The notes: generated by a model not told the origin, from the letters alone. Positions 49,963 to 57,411 are shown, counted from the first letter of the stretch. The stretch: 64,000 nt of DNA from Betaproteobacteria bacterium RIFCSPLOWO2_12_FULL_68_20 (GCA_001770655.1 MERQ01000058.1:1-64000); one strand, 5' to 3'. Translations and numbers: made by a program.

Positions 49963-49997
49963 TTGACAGCCTACACCAGGTCGTTGATGATATCAAC
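49963..49997. promoter_or_regulatory. Divergent promoter with MarR-type dyad between pcaH and the HMGL-like gene
   Basis: In the 59-base gap, a consensus -35 TTGACA (49963-49968) is followed after 17 bases by GATGAT (49986-49991), a 4-of-6 -10, driving the plus-strand gene. The perfect dyad GTTGAT-GAT-ATCAAC (49983-49997) covers that -10. On the minus strand TTGATA (49996-49991) within the same dyad could serve as the -35 for pcaH. One bound dimer would therefore block both directions. Confidence 0.6.
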
Positions 49998-50003
49998 TAT
50001 CTC

Positions 50004-50930
50004 ATGGAAACTCCGGTCGTCCTGTGCGAGTGCTTCGCGCGCGACGGGCTGCAGCACGAGCCGCAGCTCGTGCCCACGGCGGCGAAGCGGGCGCTCGTCG
50101 AGCGCTTCGCGGCGCTCGGCTTTCCGCGCGTCGAGGCGACCTCCTACTCCAACCCGAAGGTGGTGCCGCAGTTCTCCGACGCGAGCGAGCTGCTGAAAGG
50201 TCTTTCCAGGAAGCCCGGCACATACTACAAGGCGACCTGCGCCAACGTGCGCGCGGTGGAGCGCGCGCTGGCGGACCTGGAGGCGGGCTACGGCGCGAAC
50301 GAGATCAGCCTCCTCGTGTCCGCGAGCGAGGCGCATTCGCGGAAAAACCTCAATCGCGGCCGCGCGCAGCAGTGGACGAACATCGAAGACATGGTCGGCG
50401 CGGCGCAAGGGCGTTTCCGTCTGGTGGGAACCATTTCGGTCGCCTTCGGCTGCCCTTTCGAAGGCAGGGTTGATCCGGGGGTCGTCGCCGAAGACGCGGC
50501 GCGCTTCGTCGGCCTGGGCGTCGTTCACGTCGCCATCGGCGACACGACGGGGATTGCTAGTCCCGCGACAGTGAAAGACATCTTCAGGCGCCTGTCGGGA
50601 ATAGACGGCATCGTCCCGATCGCGCATTTCCACGACACGCGCGGCACCGGCCTGGTGAACTGCGTAGCCGCCTACGAGGCGGGCGTCCGGCATTTCGATT
50701 CGTCGTTCGGCGGCGTGGGCGGGCATCCCGCGAAAGTGAAGTACGGCGCGGGCTTCACCGGCAACGTGTGCACCGAGGACCTGGTGAATCTGTTCGAGTC
50801 GATGGGCGTCCCGACCGGCATCGATCTCCATGAACTGCTCGCGACGGCGGAATTCTGCGAGCAGGCGCTCGGGCGGGAACTGCACGGCCGCGTAACGCGC
50901 AGCGGGCTGAGCCCGCTTCTTTCCCAGTGA
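50004..50930 (+). CDS. HMG-CoA lyase-like protein with Cys-to-His change in the signature
   Basis: A 308-residue TIM-barrel protein of the HMG-CoA lyase family: CECFARDGLQHEP (the catalytic Arg-Asp pair), VEATSYSNPKVVPQFSDA, SVAFGCPFEG, IGDTTGIASP, PIAHFHDTRGTGLVNC with metal-binding His residues, and FDSSFGGVGGHPAKVKYGAGFTGN. In true lyases the last motif is GGLGGCP, whose cysteine is catalytic; here that position is His. The metal and Arg sites are intact, so an altered lyase or aldolase reaction is likely. It diverges from the PcaHG operon and shares its operator. Confidence 0.9.
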   Translation: METPVVLCECFARDGLQHEPQLVPTAAKRALVERFAALGFPRVEATSYSNPKVVPQFSDASELLKGLSRKPGTYYKATCANVRAVERALADLEAGYGANEISLLVSASEAHSRKNLNRGRAQQWTNIEDMVGAAQGRFRLVGTISVAFGCPFEGRVDPGVVAEDAARFVGLGVVHVAIGDTTGIASPATVKDIFRRLSGIDGIVPIAHFHDTRGTGLVNCVAAYEAGVRHFDSSFGGVGGHPAKVKYGAGFTGNVCTEDLVNLFESMGVPTGIDLHELLATAEFCEQALGRELHGRVTRSGLSPLLSQ

Positions 50931-50948
50931 CCAGAATTCTGGTCTAAT
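50929..50948 (+). promoter_or_regulatory. 16-bp palindromic operator of the Phd/RelE-type module
   Basis: GACCAGAATTCTGGTC (50929-50944) is a perfect palindrome that begins in the stop codon of the HMGL-like gene and ends in a TCTAAT -10 element (50943-50948), 7 bases before the antitoxin ATG at 50955. Autorepression by the antitoxin-toxin complex at such a site is standard for Phd/YefM modules. Confidence 0.75.
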
Positions 50949-50954
50949 GGCCGC

Positions 50955-51248
50955 ATGGCCAAAATACTGCCCATCTCCGAAGTCAAAGCGCGGCTGCCGG
51001 AACTCGTCACCGGCGTCCAGGAACGCGAGGAGGAAATCGTCGTGACGCGCAACGGCAAACCGGCGGCGATGCTGGTCAGCTATGCCGAATACGAAAGGCT
51101 GAAGGAAACGCTGGATGTGCTGAGCGACCCCGACCTGATGAAGCAGATCAGGGAAAGCGAGGCCTATTTCGCTGCGGGCGGGAAAGGTCTTTCCTTCGAG
51201 GAAGTCTTCGGCGAACCTCTGGTCCCGCGCCGCAAACGCCGGCGCTGA
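50955..51248 (+). CDS. Antitoxin, Phd/YefM family
   Basis: A 97-residue antitoxin: ILPISEVKARLPELVTGVQEREEEIVVTRNGKPAAMLVSYAEYERLKETLDVL is the Phd/YefM DNA-binding and dimerisation domain. The C-terminal 30 residues (ESEAYFAAGGKGLSFEEVFGEPL) form the toxin-neutralising tail. The stop overlaps the toxin ATG (TGATG). A perfect palindrome lies directly upstream. The module is inserted between the HMGL-like gene and a TRAP operon and is unlikely to be tied to their metabolism. Confidence 0.94.
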   Translation: MAKILPISEVKARLPELVTGVQEREEEIVVTRNGKPAAMLVSYAEYERLKETLDVLSDPDLMKQIRESEAYFAAGGKGLSFEEVFGEPLVPRRKRRR

Positions 51249-51535
51249 TGCCAGGCCGACGCCCGGTCATCCCCCCTGAGGTCGCTGAGGTCATCCGGCA
51301 TCTTCCTCCGGACGTCAAGCGAGCGATCAAGGCGGCGATTCGCGCAGTCGGCGCAAATCCATCTGCCGGCGAACCTTTGCAGCAGGAACTCGGGGGCCTG
51401 TGGAAATTCCGGGTTCGACGATATCGAGTGGTCTACCGCGTAGCCGGGCCCAGCCGTACTGTCCGGATCGTTGCCGTCGGCGCGCGCCGCAGCATCTACG
51501 AGGAAGTCGCCGAGCTCATGCGGCGGCAAGAGTGA
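51248..51535 (+). CDS. Toxin, RelE/ParE superfamily
   Basis: This 95-residue protein has the RelE/ParE fold pattern: two N-terminal helices (EVAEVIRHLPPDVKRAIKAAIRAVGANPSAG), then strands GLWKFRVRRYRVVYRV and VRIVAVGARRSIYEE. The G-W/L-Y/F-K-x-R-V-R-x-Y-R-V-V-Y core is diagnostic. RelE types cut mRNA on the ribosome, and ParE types poison gyrase; the C-terminal residues do not let me decide. Translation is coupled to the antitoxin. Confidence 0.92.
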   Translation: MPGRRPVIPPEVAEVIRHLPPDVKRAIKAAIRAVGANPSAGEPLQQELGGLWKFRVRRYRVVYRVAGPSRTVRIVAVGARRSIYEEVAELMRRQE

Positions 51536-51819
51536 CCGGAACGTTCCAGATCCACACCCAGTCGCTGCGGCTCGCTTCCGGGAGCGAGGCGCTGGTGACG
51601 CGCGTGCTCGCCGGCGACGGCAGGATCGGCTACGGCTTCAGCCTCGATCTGGACGCCACCGCCGCGCGCCACATGGCGGAGTGGCACGCCGGAGTACGCG
51701 ACGAGCGACCGGAGCACGAGCCGGCGCTCGATCATCCATGGGAGCAGGCATGGGCTGCAGGCAAGGAGATCGACTGGAACATCGAGCCGGGCTTCGCCAG
51801 CCTGCGCTGGCTCCCGTAG
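51532..51819 (+). CDS. Small unknown protein, possibly an enolase-superfamily N-terminal fragment
   Basis: A GTG overlapping the toxin stop by 4 bases gives 95 residues. The segment ALVTRVLAGDGRIGYGFSLDLDATAARHMAEW resembles the N-terminal capping domain of mandelate racemase-type enzymes, but the catalytic barrel is absent and the frame ends normally. It might be a truncated enzyme gene into whose 5' side the toxin module was inserted, or a true small protein. It is followed after 130 bases by the TRAP operon. Confidence 0.6.
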   Translation: MTGTFQIHTQSLRLASGSEALVTRVLAGDGRIGYGFSLDLDATAARHMAEWHAGVRDERPEHEPALDHPWEQAWAAGKEIDWNIEPGFASLRWLP

Positions 51820-51846
51820 CGCACCGCCCCGCCGCCTGCGGTGGCA

Positions 51847-51867
51847 CCCCTCCTCAAGGAGGAGGGG
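51847..51867. repeat. GC-rich hairpin repeat, copy 2
   Basis: CCCCTCCTC, AAG, GAGGAGGGG form a perfect 9-bp stem with a 3-base loop, 28 bases after the small unknown gene. The first 20 bases match 20482-20501 at 19 positions. No run of T follows, so intrinsic termination is unlikely; a role in mRNA 3'-end protection, as for REP-type repeats, is possible. Confidence 0.65.
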
Positions 51868-51884
51868 AAGGACGCCGCGCCGCG

Positions 51885-51914
51885 TTGTCCCACTCCTCGC
51901 CCATCTGCTATGCT
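51885..51914 (+). promoter_or_regulatory. Candidate promoter of the TRAP operon
   Basis: TTGTCC (51885-51890) and TATGCT (51909-51914) are 18 bases apart, and the -10 is preceded by TGC, an extended -10 feature. Transcription would begin near 51921, about 29 bases before the DctP ATG, leaving room for its strong GAGGAGGGGG ribosome site. Confidence 0.45.
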
Positions 51915-51949
51915 CGGTCCGCACCATCGCCACCCGTGAGGAGGGGGTC

Positions 51950-52972
51950 ATGAAACGCGCAATCGCCGCCGCCGCTGGGGCACTCGCGCTCGCCGCGTTC
52001 GCCGCGCAGGCGCAGGACAAACCCGTCACGCTCAAATTCAGCTACTGGGTGCCGCCCAAGCACTCGCTGGTGGTGTCGACCTACGGCTGGGCGGAGTCGC
52101 TCGCCAAGGCGACCAACGGCACGCTCAAGGTGCAGATCTTCCCGTCCAACCAGCTCGGTAAGGGACCCGATCACTACGACATGGCGAAGGACGGCATCGC
52201 CGACTTCGTGCTGGTCAACCCCGGCTACACGCCGGGACGCTTCCCGGTGATCGCGGCGGCCGAGCAGCCCTTCCTCACCACGGGCACGATCAACGGTTCG
52301 CCCGGCTTCCAGGAGTGGTACCTCAAGTACGCGCCGAAGGAGATGAAGGAGGTCTGGACCTGCCTGGTGTTCACGCACGAGCCGGGCACCTTCCACATGC
52401 GCGGCAAGAAGGTCGAGGTGCCCGGCGACATCAAGGGCCTGAAGATCCGCACCGGCAACGCCACCTCGTCGCGCTTCATCGGCATGCTCGGCGGCAGCTC
52501 GGTGGCGGTCGAGATCACCGAAGCGCGCGAGACGCTCGCGCGCGGCATCGTCGACGGCATCATGGTGCCCTGGGAGGGCCTGACGGTGTTCCGGCTCGCC
52601 GACGTCACCAAGTTCCACATGGAGAACCCGCTCTACGTTTCGATCTTCACCTGGAACCTGAACCGCAAGGCCTACGACGGCCTGTCGGCGGCGCAGAAGA
52701 AGGCGCTCGACCAGCACTGCGGCCTCGACTGGACGAAGAAGATCGTAACCGCGTGGGCCGCTCGTGATCACGACGCCATCCAGAAGGTGAAGCCGCTGTC
52801 GGATCACGTCGCCTACACCATCAACGCGCAGCAGGTTGCGCAGTGGCGCAAGGCGGCCGAGCCGCTCAGGAAGCAGTGGGCGGACGAGGTGACGAAGGCG
52901 GGTTACAACGCAGACCAGGTGTGGAGCGAGCTCGTCGCGGCGCTCAAGAAGCATAACGGCCTGTATCAGTAG
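51950..52972 (+). CDS. dctP: TRAP transporter solute-binding protein
   Basis: A 340-residue periplasmic receptor with a Sec signal ending in FAAQAQ. DctP features are VTLKFSYWVPPKHSL, QIFPSNQLGKGPDHYDMAKDGIADF, the GLKIRTGNATSSRFIGMLGGSSV region with the ligand-binding Arg, and TRAP-typical VDGIMVPWEGLTVFRLADV. TRAP receptors carry organic acids. It is followed by the small and large membrane subunits and then by XdhC and SufS-like genes, suggesting a substrate oxidised by a molybdenum enzyme. Confidence 0.94.
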   Translation: MKRAIAAAAGALALAAFAAQAQDKPVTLKFSYWVPPKHSLVVSTYGWAESLAKATNGTLKVQIFPSNQLGKGPDHYDMAKDGIADFVLVNPGYTPGRFPVIAAAEQPFLTTGTINGSPGFQEWYLKYAPKEMKEVWTCLVFTHEPGTFHMRGKKVEVPGDIKGLKIRTGNATSSRFIGMLGGSSVAVEITEARETLARGIVDGIMVPWEGLTVFRLADVTKFHMENPLYVSIFTWNLNRKAYDGLSAAQKKALDQHCGLDWTKKIVTAWAARDHDAIQKVKPLSDHVAYTINAQQVAQWRKAAEPLRKQWADEVTKAGYNADQVWSELVAALKKHNGLYQ

Positions 52973-52981
52973 CCCCCGGCG

Positions 52982-53452
52982 GTGAACCGCTTCATTGCGG
53001 CCGTCGAGCGCACGGCGGGGGCGTTCCTCGGCCTGGTGGCGGCCATCACCTTCGGCGAGGCGCTGCTGCGCTACACGGTGGCGGGGCACATCCCCGACGG
53101 ATTCATCCTCGGCCAGACGCTGCAGGGCGTGGCGATCTGCTGGGGCATCGCGACCGCGACCTACGCCGACCGGCACATCACCGTGGACGTCCTGTACGCC
53201 GTGGCCGGTGCGCGGCTGCGCTACGCCATCGACGTCGCCGCGTACTCGCTCAACCTCGCGTTCTTCGCCGTCTTCGGCTTCATGATGACTTTCAAGGTCT
53301 ACGACATTCTCAAGGCCGGCGAGAAGTCGATCGACCTCGCCCTGCCGATCTGGATCGGATATTCGCTCGCCGCGGTCGGCATCATGGTGACGCTCGTCCT
53401 CGCCGGCCTGCGCTGGTGGCAGGTGGTGGTCCTGCGCCGCAGCGCAGCCTGA
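52982..53452 (+). CDS. dctQ: TRAP transporter small permease subunit
   Basis: A GTG start gives 156 residues with four hydrophobic helices, the standard DctQ layout. The first helix is AGAFLGLVAAITFGEALLRYTV, the second covers GQTLQGVAICWGIATATYADRHITVDV (family-typical end), and the third and fourth follow. It lies 9 bases after dctP, and its stop is immediately followed by the dctM start. It forms the membrane complex with DctM. Confidence 0.92.
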   Translation: MNRFIAAVERTAGAFLGLVAAITFGEALLRYTVAGHIPDGFILGQTLQGVAICWGIATATYADRHITVDVLYAVAGARLRYAIDVAAYSLNLAFFAVFGFMMTFKVYDILKAGEKSIDLALPIWIGYSLAAVGIMVTLVLAGLRWWQVVVLRRSAA

Positions 53453-54760
53453 ATGGAACAGCAGACCCTGGTCGCCGTCGTCGGCTTGGCGGCGATGCTC
53501 GCCATGATGCTGCTGCGCGTGCCGATCGGCGTCTGCCTGGGCGTCGTCGGCGTCGCCGGCTTCGCCTGGCTGAACGGCTGGTGGCCGGCGCTCGGGCTGC
53601 TGATTCATTCTCCGATCCGGACCGTCACCGATTTCAACTTCAGCGTCATCCCGATGTTCATCCTGATGGGCGTGATCGTGAGCCGCTCCGGGATGAGCCG
53701 CGAGCTGTTCCGCGCCGCCGCCGTATGGCTCGGGCACCTGCCGGGCGGCATGGCGATGGCGACCGTGTTCGCCTGCGGCGGGTTCTCGGCGATCAACGGC
53801 TCGGCGATCGCCACCGCGACCACCATGACCACGGTGGCGCTGCCCGAGATGCGGCGCATCGGCTACGAGCCGGGCCTGTCGATGGGCGTGATCGCCGCCG
53901 GCGGGACGCTCGGCCCGATGATCCCGCCCTCGGTGCTGTTCGTGCTCTACGGGATCCTGGTGGACGAGGACATCTCGCGCCTGTTCATCGCCGGGATCCT
54001 GCCGGGACTGCTCGCGATCACGCTCTACTGCGTCGCCATCCAGGCGGTCTACGCGTACCGCCCGAGCCTGCTCCCGCGAGGCGCGCGCACGAGCTGGCCG
54101 GAGCGCTGGGCGAGCCTGAGGGAGGTCTGGGCGACGCTGCTGCTCTTCGTCGTCGTCATCGGCGGCATCTACGGCGGCTTCGCCACCGTGGTCGAGGCGG
54201 CGAGCCTCGGCGTGGTGGGCGCGCTCGCGATCGGGATCGCGCGGCGCCGGCTGCCGTGGAAGGCGATCGTCGAATGCCTGGTCGAGGGGCTCCGGATCTC
54301 GGCGGCGATCTTCCTGCTGATCATCGGCGTGTTCCTGTTCCAGTATTTCCTCGCCGTGACGCAGACCTCGCAGAACCTCGCGGAATGGCTCACCAAGCTG
54401 CCGTTCGCGCCGATCGTGATCATGATCTTCATCGTCATCGGCTACCTGCTCGCCGGCACCTTCATCGACGAGGTCGCGACCATGCTGCTCACGGTGCCGA
54501 TCCTGCACCCGGTGGTGGTGCAGCTCGGCTTCGACCCGATCTGGTTCGGCGTCATCGTCGTCATGACCGCGACCATCGGCATGATCGCGCCGCCGGTGGG
54601 GATCATCTGCTTCATCCTCAACACCATGGTGCGCGAGATCAGCCTGATGACGATCTACCGGGGCGTGCTGCCGTTCGTCGCCGCGGACCTGGTGCGGCTC
54701 GCGCTGCTGGTCGCGTTTCCGGCGATTGCGCTCTACCTGCCGAAAACCATGGGCGGGTGA
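53453..54760 (+). CDS. dctM: TRAP transporter large permease subunit
   Basis: A 435-residue polytopic protein of about 12 helices. Diagnostic stretches are FSVIPMFILMGVIVSRSGMSRELF, ATVFACGGFSAINGSAIATATTM, GVIAAGGTLGPMIPPSVLFVLYGI and MTATIGMIAPPVGIICFI. It is the sodium-coupled transport subunit of the TRAP system encoded with dctP and dctQ. A GTGA overlap joins it to the CoxI-domain gene, so uptake and the downstream maturation genes are on one transcript. Confidence 0.95.
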   Translation: MEQQTLVAVVGLAAMLAMMLLRVPIGVCLGVVGVAGFAWLNGWWPALGLLIHSPIRTVTDFNFSVIPMFILMGVIVSRSGMSRELFRAAAVWLGHLPGGMAMATVFACGGFSAINGSAIATATTMTTVALPEMRRIGYEPGLSMGVIAAGGTLGPMIPPSVLFVLYGILVDEDISRLFIAGILPGLLAITLYCVAIQAVYAYRPSLLPRGARTSWPERWASLREVWATLLLFVVVIGGIYGGFATVVEAASLGVVGALAIGIARRRLPWKAIVECLVEGLRISAAIFLLIIGVFLFQYFLAVTQTSQNLAEWLTKLPFAPIVIMIFIVIGYLLAGTFIDEVATMLLTVPILHPVVVQLGFDPIWFGVIVVMTATIGMIAPPVGIICFILNTMVREISLMTIYRGVLPFVAADLVRLALLVAFPAIALYLPKTMGG

Positions 54761-55086
54761 CGGTGCCCACGGACGCCGAAGAGATCTTCCCCCGCATCGG
54801 GCGCTGGAGAGCCGACGGGCGCGGCGTGGCGCTCGCCACGGTGGTGCAGACCTGGGGCTCGTCCCCGCGGCCCGAGGGCAGCCACCTCGCCGTGAACGAC
54901 CGCGGCGAGTTCGTCGGCTCGGTCTCCGGCGGCTGCATCGAGGGCGCGGTCGTGACCGAGGCGCTCGCCGCGCTCGCCGACGGCAAGCCGCGCACGCTCG
55001 AGTTCGGGGTGTCGGACGAGCAGGCGTGGGAGGTGGGACTCGCCTGCGGCGGGCGGGTGCGCGTATTCGTCGAGCGGCTCGAATGA
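54757..55086 (+). CDS. XdhC/CoxI N-terminal domain protein
   Basis: A GTG at 54757 gives 109 residues corresponding only to the N-terminal XdhC/CoxI domain: GRGVALATVVQTWGSSPRPEGSHLAVNDRGEFVGSVSGGCIEGAVVTEA, with the conserved GSSPRP-G and SGGC-E motifs, and LACGGRVRVFVE at the end. Full XdhC proteins bind molybdenum cofactor and hand it, sulfurated, to xanthine dehydrogenase-type enzymes. Here the two XdhC domains are separate genes overlapping by 4 bases. Confidence 0.88.
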   Translation: MTVPTDAEEIFPRIGRWRADGRGVALATVVQTWGSSPRPEGSHLAVNDRGEFVGSVSGGCIEGAVVTEALAALADGKPRTLEFGVSDEQAWEVGLACGGRVRVFVERLE

Positions 55087-55778
55087 AGTCGGCGCTCTAC
55101 GAGCGGCTCGCGGCCGCCGCCGAGGCGGGCATTCCGGCCGCGGTGGTGACGCGCCTTGGCGACGGCGAGCAGGGCCTGCTTGCGGGCGATCGCTGGGAAG
55201 GCGCGCTGGAGCTGACCGAGGAGCAGCGCGCGGCGGTGCGCCGCATGCGGAGCGCCGATCGCAGCGGCATGCTGGCCGGCGCCGAGGGCCTGTTCGTCCG
55301 CTGCTACGTGCGCGCGCCGCGCCTGGTCCTCGTCGGCGCCGCGCACATCAGCCAGTTCCTGGCGCCGATGGCGACGCTCGCCGGGTTCGAAGTCATCGTG
55401 ATCGATCCGCGCCGCGCGTTCGCGAGCGCCGAGCGCTTCCCGGGCGTCAGGTTGCTGGACGACTGGCCGGACGACGCGCTCGCGCAGGTGAAGCTCGATG
55501 CGAGGAGCGCGGTGGTGACGCTCACCCACGACTCCAAGCTCGACGACCCGGCGCTCATCGCGGCGCTCGCGAGCCCCGCGTTCTATATCGGCGCGCTGGG
55601 CAGCACGCGCACTCACGCCAAGCGCGTCGCGCGGCTGACTCAGGCGGGTCTCGGCGCCGAGATCGGGCGCATCCACGCTCCCGTGGGACTCGACCTCGGC
55701 GGCCGCGCGCCGAGGGAAATCGCGGTGTCCATCCTCGCCGAGGTCATCCGGGTGCGCTATCGCGGCGAGTCGCCGTGA
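55083..55778 (+). CDS. XdhC Rossmann (C-terminal) domain protein
   Basis: The ATG at 55083 gives 231 residues. After an N-terminal helical and strand region, the XdhC C-terminal domain is clear: RLVLVGAAHISQFLAPMATLAGFEVIVIDPR (nucleotide-binding fold), SAVVTLTHDSKLDDPALIAALASPAFYIGALGSTRTHAKRV, RIHAPVGLDLGGRAPREIAVSILAEVI. It pairs with the preceding CoxI-domain protein. No molybdenum hydroxylase structural gene (coxSML or xdhAB type) lies in the window, so the client must be elsewhere. Confidence 0.9.
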   Translation: MKSALYERLAAAAEAGIPAAVVTRLGDGEQGLLAGDRWEGALELTEEQRAAVRRMRSADRSGMLAGAEGLFVRCYVRAPRLVLVGAAHISQFLAPMATLAGFEVIVIDPRRAFASAERFPGVRLLDDWPDDALAQVKLDARSAVVTLTHDSKLDDPALIAALASPAFYIGALGSTRTHAKRVARLTQAGLGAEIGRIHAPVGLDLGGRAPREIAVSILAEVIRVRYRGESP

Positions 55779-56989
55779 GCTTCGATCCGGCCGCGTTGCG
55801 CAGGCAGTTTCCTCTCCTCGCGGGCGATCCGGAGCTGCACTACCTCGATAACGCGGCCACCGCGCAGCTGCCGCAGGCGGTGCTCGACGCGCTGGTCGCG
55901 CACGAGACGCACGCGCGCGCCAACGTGCAGCGCGGCTCCTATCCGCTCGCCGAGGGAGCGACCGAAGCCTACGAACGCGCGCGCGAGAGCGTGCGGCGCT
56001 TCCTGAACGCCGGGCGCGCGGACGAGGTGGTGTTCACCTCCGGCACGACCGCCGCGATCAACGTCTTCGCCCACGCCTTCGGCGCGCGGCTCGCGGCGGG
56101 CGACGAGATCGTCATCACCCGGGCCGAGCATCACAGCAATTTCGTGCCCTGGCAGCTGTTGCGCGAGCGGCGCGGAGCGGCGCTGCGGGTGCTGCCGCTC
56201 GCCGGCGACGGGCGCATCGACCTCGCGCGCCTCGCCGAGGCGGTCACCGCGCGCTGCCGGCTGATCGCGATCACCCACGCCTCGAACGTCACCGGCGCGC
56301 TCACCGACCTCGCCGCGGTGGTGAGCGCCGCGCGCGCCGTGGGCGCGCGCGTGCTGGTGGACGGCGCGCAGGCCGCGCAGCACGGCCCGCTGGACGTGCA
56401 GCGGCTGGGCGTGGATGCTTACGCGTTCTCCGGCCACAAGTGTTTCGGACCGAACGGCGTAGGCGTGCTGTGGGTCCGTCGCGAGCTGCTCGAGTCGCTG
56501 CCGCCGGTGTTCGCCGGCGGCGGCATGGTGGGCCGCGTGAGCCTGGAGGAGACCACCTTCGCCGACGCGCCGGCGCGCTTCGAGGCCGGGACGCCGCCGA
56601 TCGCCCAGGCGGTGGGGCTCGCCGCGGCGCTCGAGTGGATGCTGTCGCTGCCCTGGGCAGAGATCCGCGCCCACGAGGAGCGCCTCGCGCGCCGGCTGCT
56701 GGCCGCGCTCGCCGGGATGGACGATGTCGCGATTCTCGGGCCGCGGGAGACGCGCGAGCGCTTGCCCATCGTGGCGTTCAACCTGAGGGGGATCCATTCC
56801 CACGATCTCACGCAGGTCCTGGGCGACGGCGGCGTGTGCTTGCGCGGAGGGCACCACTGCGCCCAGCCCCTGCACGCGGCCTTCGGCGTCGAGGCAAGCG
56901 TGCGCGCGAGCTTCGCGCTGTACAACGACGATGCGGACATCGATGCGCTGATCGCAGGGCTGGCTGCGGCGCGCAGGACCCTGCGGTGA
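55775..56989 (+). CDS. Cysteine desulfurase, SufS/CsdA type
   Basis: A GTG start overlapping the XdhC stop gives 404 residues of a PLP enzyme: YLDNAATAQLPQAVLDAL, ANVQRGSYPLAEGATEAYE, ITRAEHHSNFVPWQLL, the PLP-Lys in FSGHKCFGPNGVGVLW, and the catalytic Cys in RGGHHCAQPLH. It removes sulfur from cysteine as an enzyme persulfide. It is next to XdhC and a SufU-like gene rather than sufBCD, so sulfuration of molybdenum cofactor for a hydroxylase is a more likely job than general Fe-S assembly. Confidence 0.9.
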   Translation: MSFDPAALRRQFPLLAGDPELHYLDNAATAQLPQAVLDALVAHETHARANVQRGSYPLAEGATEAYERARESVRRFLNAGRADEVVFTSGTTAAINVFAHAFGARLAAGDEIVITRAEHHSNFVPWQLLRERRGAALRVLPLAGDGRIDLARLAEAVTARCRLIAITHASNVTGALTDLAAVVSAARAVGARVLVDGAQAAQHGPLDVQRLGVDAYAFSGHKCFGPNGVGVLWVRRELLESLPPVFAGGGMVGRVSLEETTFADAPARFEAGTPPIAQAVGLAAALEWMLSLPWAEIRAHEERLARRLLAALAGMDDVAILGPRETRERLPIVAFNLRGIHSHDLTQVLGDGGVCLRGGHHCAQPLHAAFGVEASVRASFALYNDDADIDALIAGLAAARRTLR

Positions 56990-57411
56990 GCGCCAAAGAC
57001 CTCTACCACGAGGCCATCAAGTCGCTCGCCGCGGCCGATACCGGGCACGGCCGGCTGGAGGCGCCCGACGGGCGCGCGACCCTCGACAATCCCCTGTGCG
57101 GCGACCGCGTGGAGATGGAGGCGCAGCTCGCGCAGGGCCGCGTCGCGGCACTCGCGCACCGCGTGAAGGGCTGCCTGCTGTGCCGCGCGGCAGCATCGGT
57201 GATCGGCAAACGCGCCCCGGGCGCAAGCGCCGAGGAGATCGAGCGACTCACCGCGGATTTGACCGACATGCTCGAGCGGCAGCGTCCGCCGCCGGCCGGC
57301 TGGGAGGAGCTGTCCGCGTTTGCTCCGGTGCACGCTCACCGCAGCCGCTACGGCTGCGTGCTTCTGCCTTTCAAGGCGCTGCTCGCGGCGCTGCGCGCGG
57401 CGCGGAGCTGA
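56986..57411 (+). CDS. SufU-like sulfur-transfer/scaffold protein
   Basis: A GTG overlapping the desulfurase stop gives 141 residues. The IscU/SufU fold residues are present: NPLCGDRVEM (Cys and Asp), HRVKGCLLCRAAASV (second Cys) and YGCVLLPF (third Cys). SufU proteins act as zinc-dependent sulfur acceptors for SufS-type desulfurases. SufU is characteristic of Gram-positive bacteria; in proteobacteria such copies usually sit in small specialised operons like this one. It ends the TRAP/XdhC/SufS operon. Confidence 0.85.
   Translation: MSAKDLYHEAIKSLAAADTGHGRLEAPDGRATLDNPLCGDRVEMEAQLAQGRVAALAHRVKGCLLCRAAASVIGKRAPGASAEEIERLTADLTDMLERQRPPPAGWEELSAFAPVHAHRSRYGCVLLPFKALLAALRAARS

Noticed and set aside
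51847-51880. Terminator before the TRAP operon
   Set aside because: The stem is strong, but no T-run follows in either direction.
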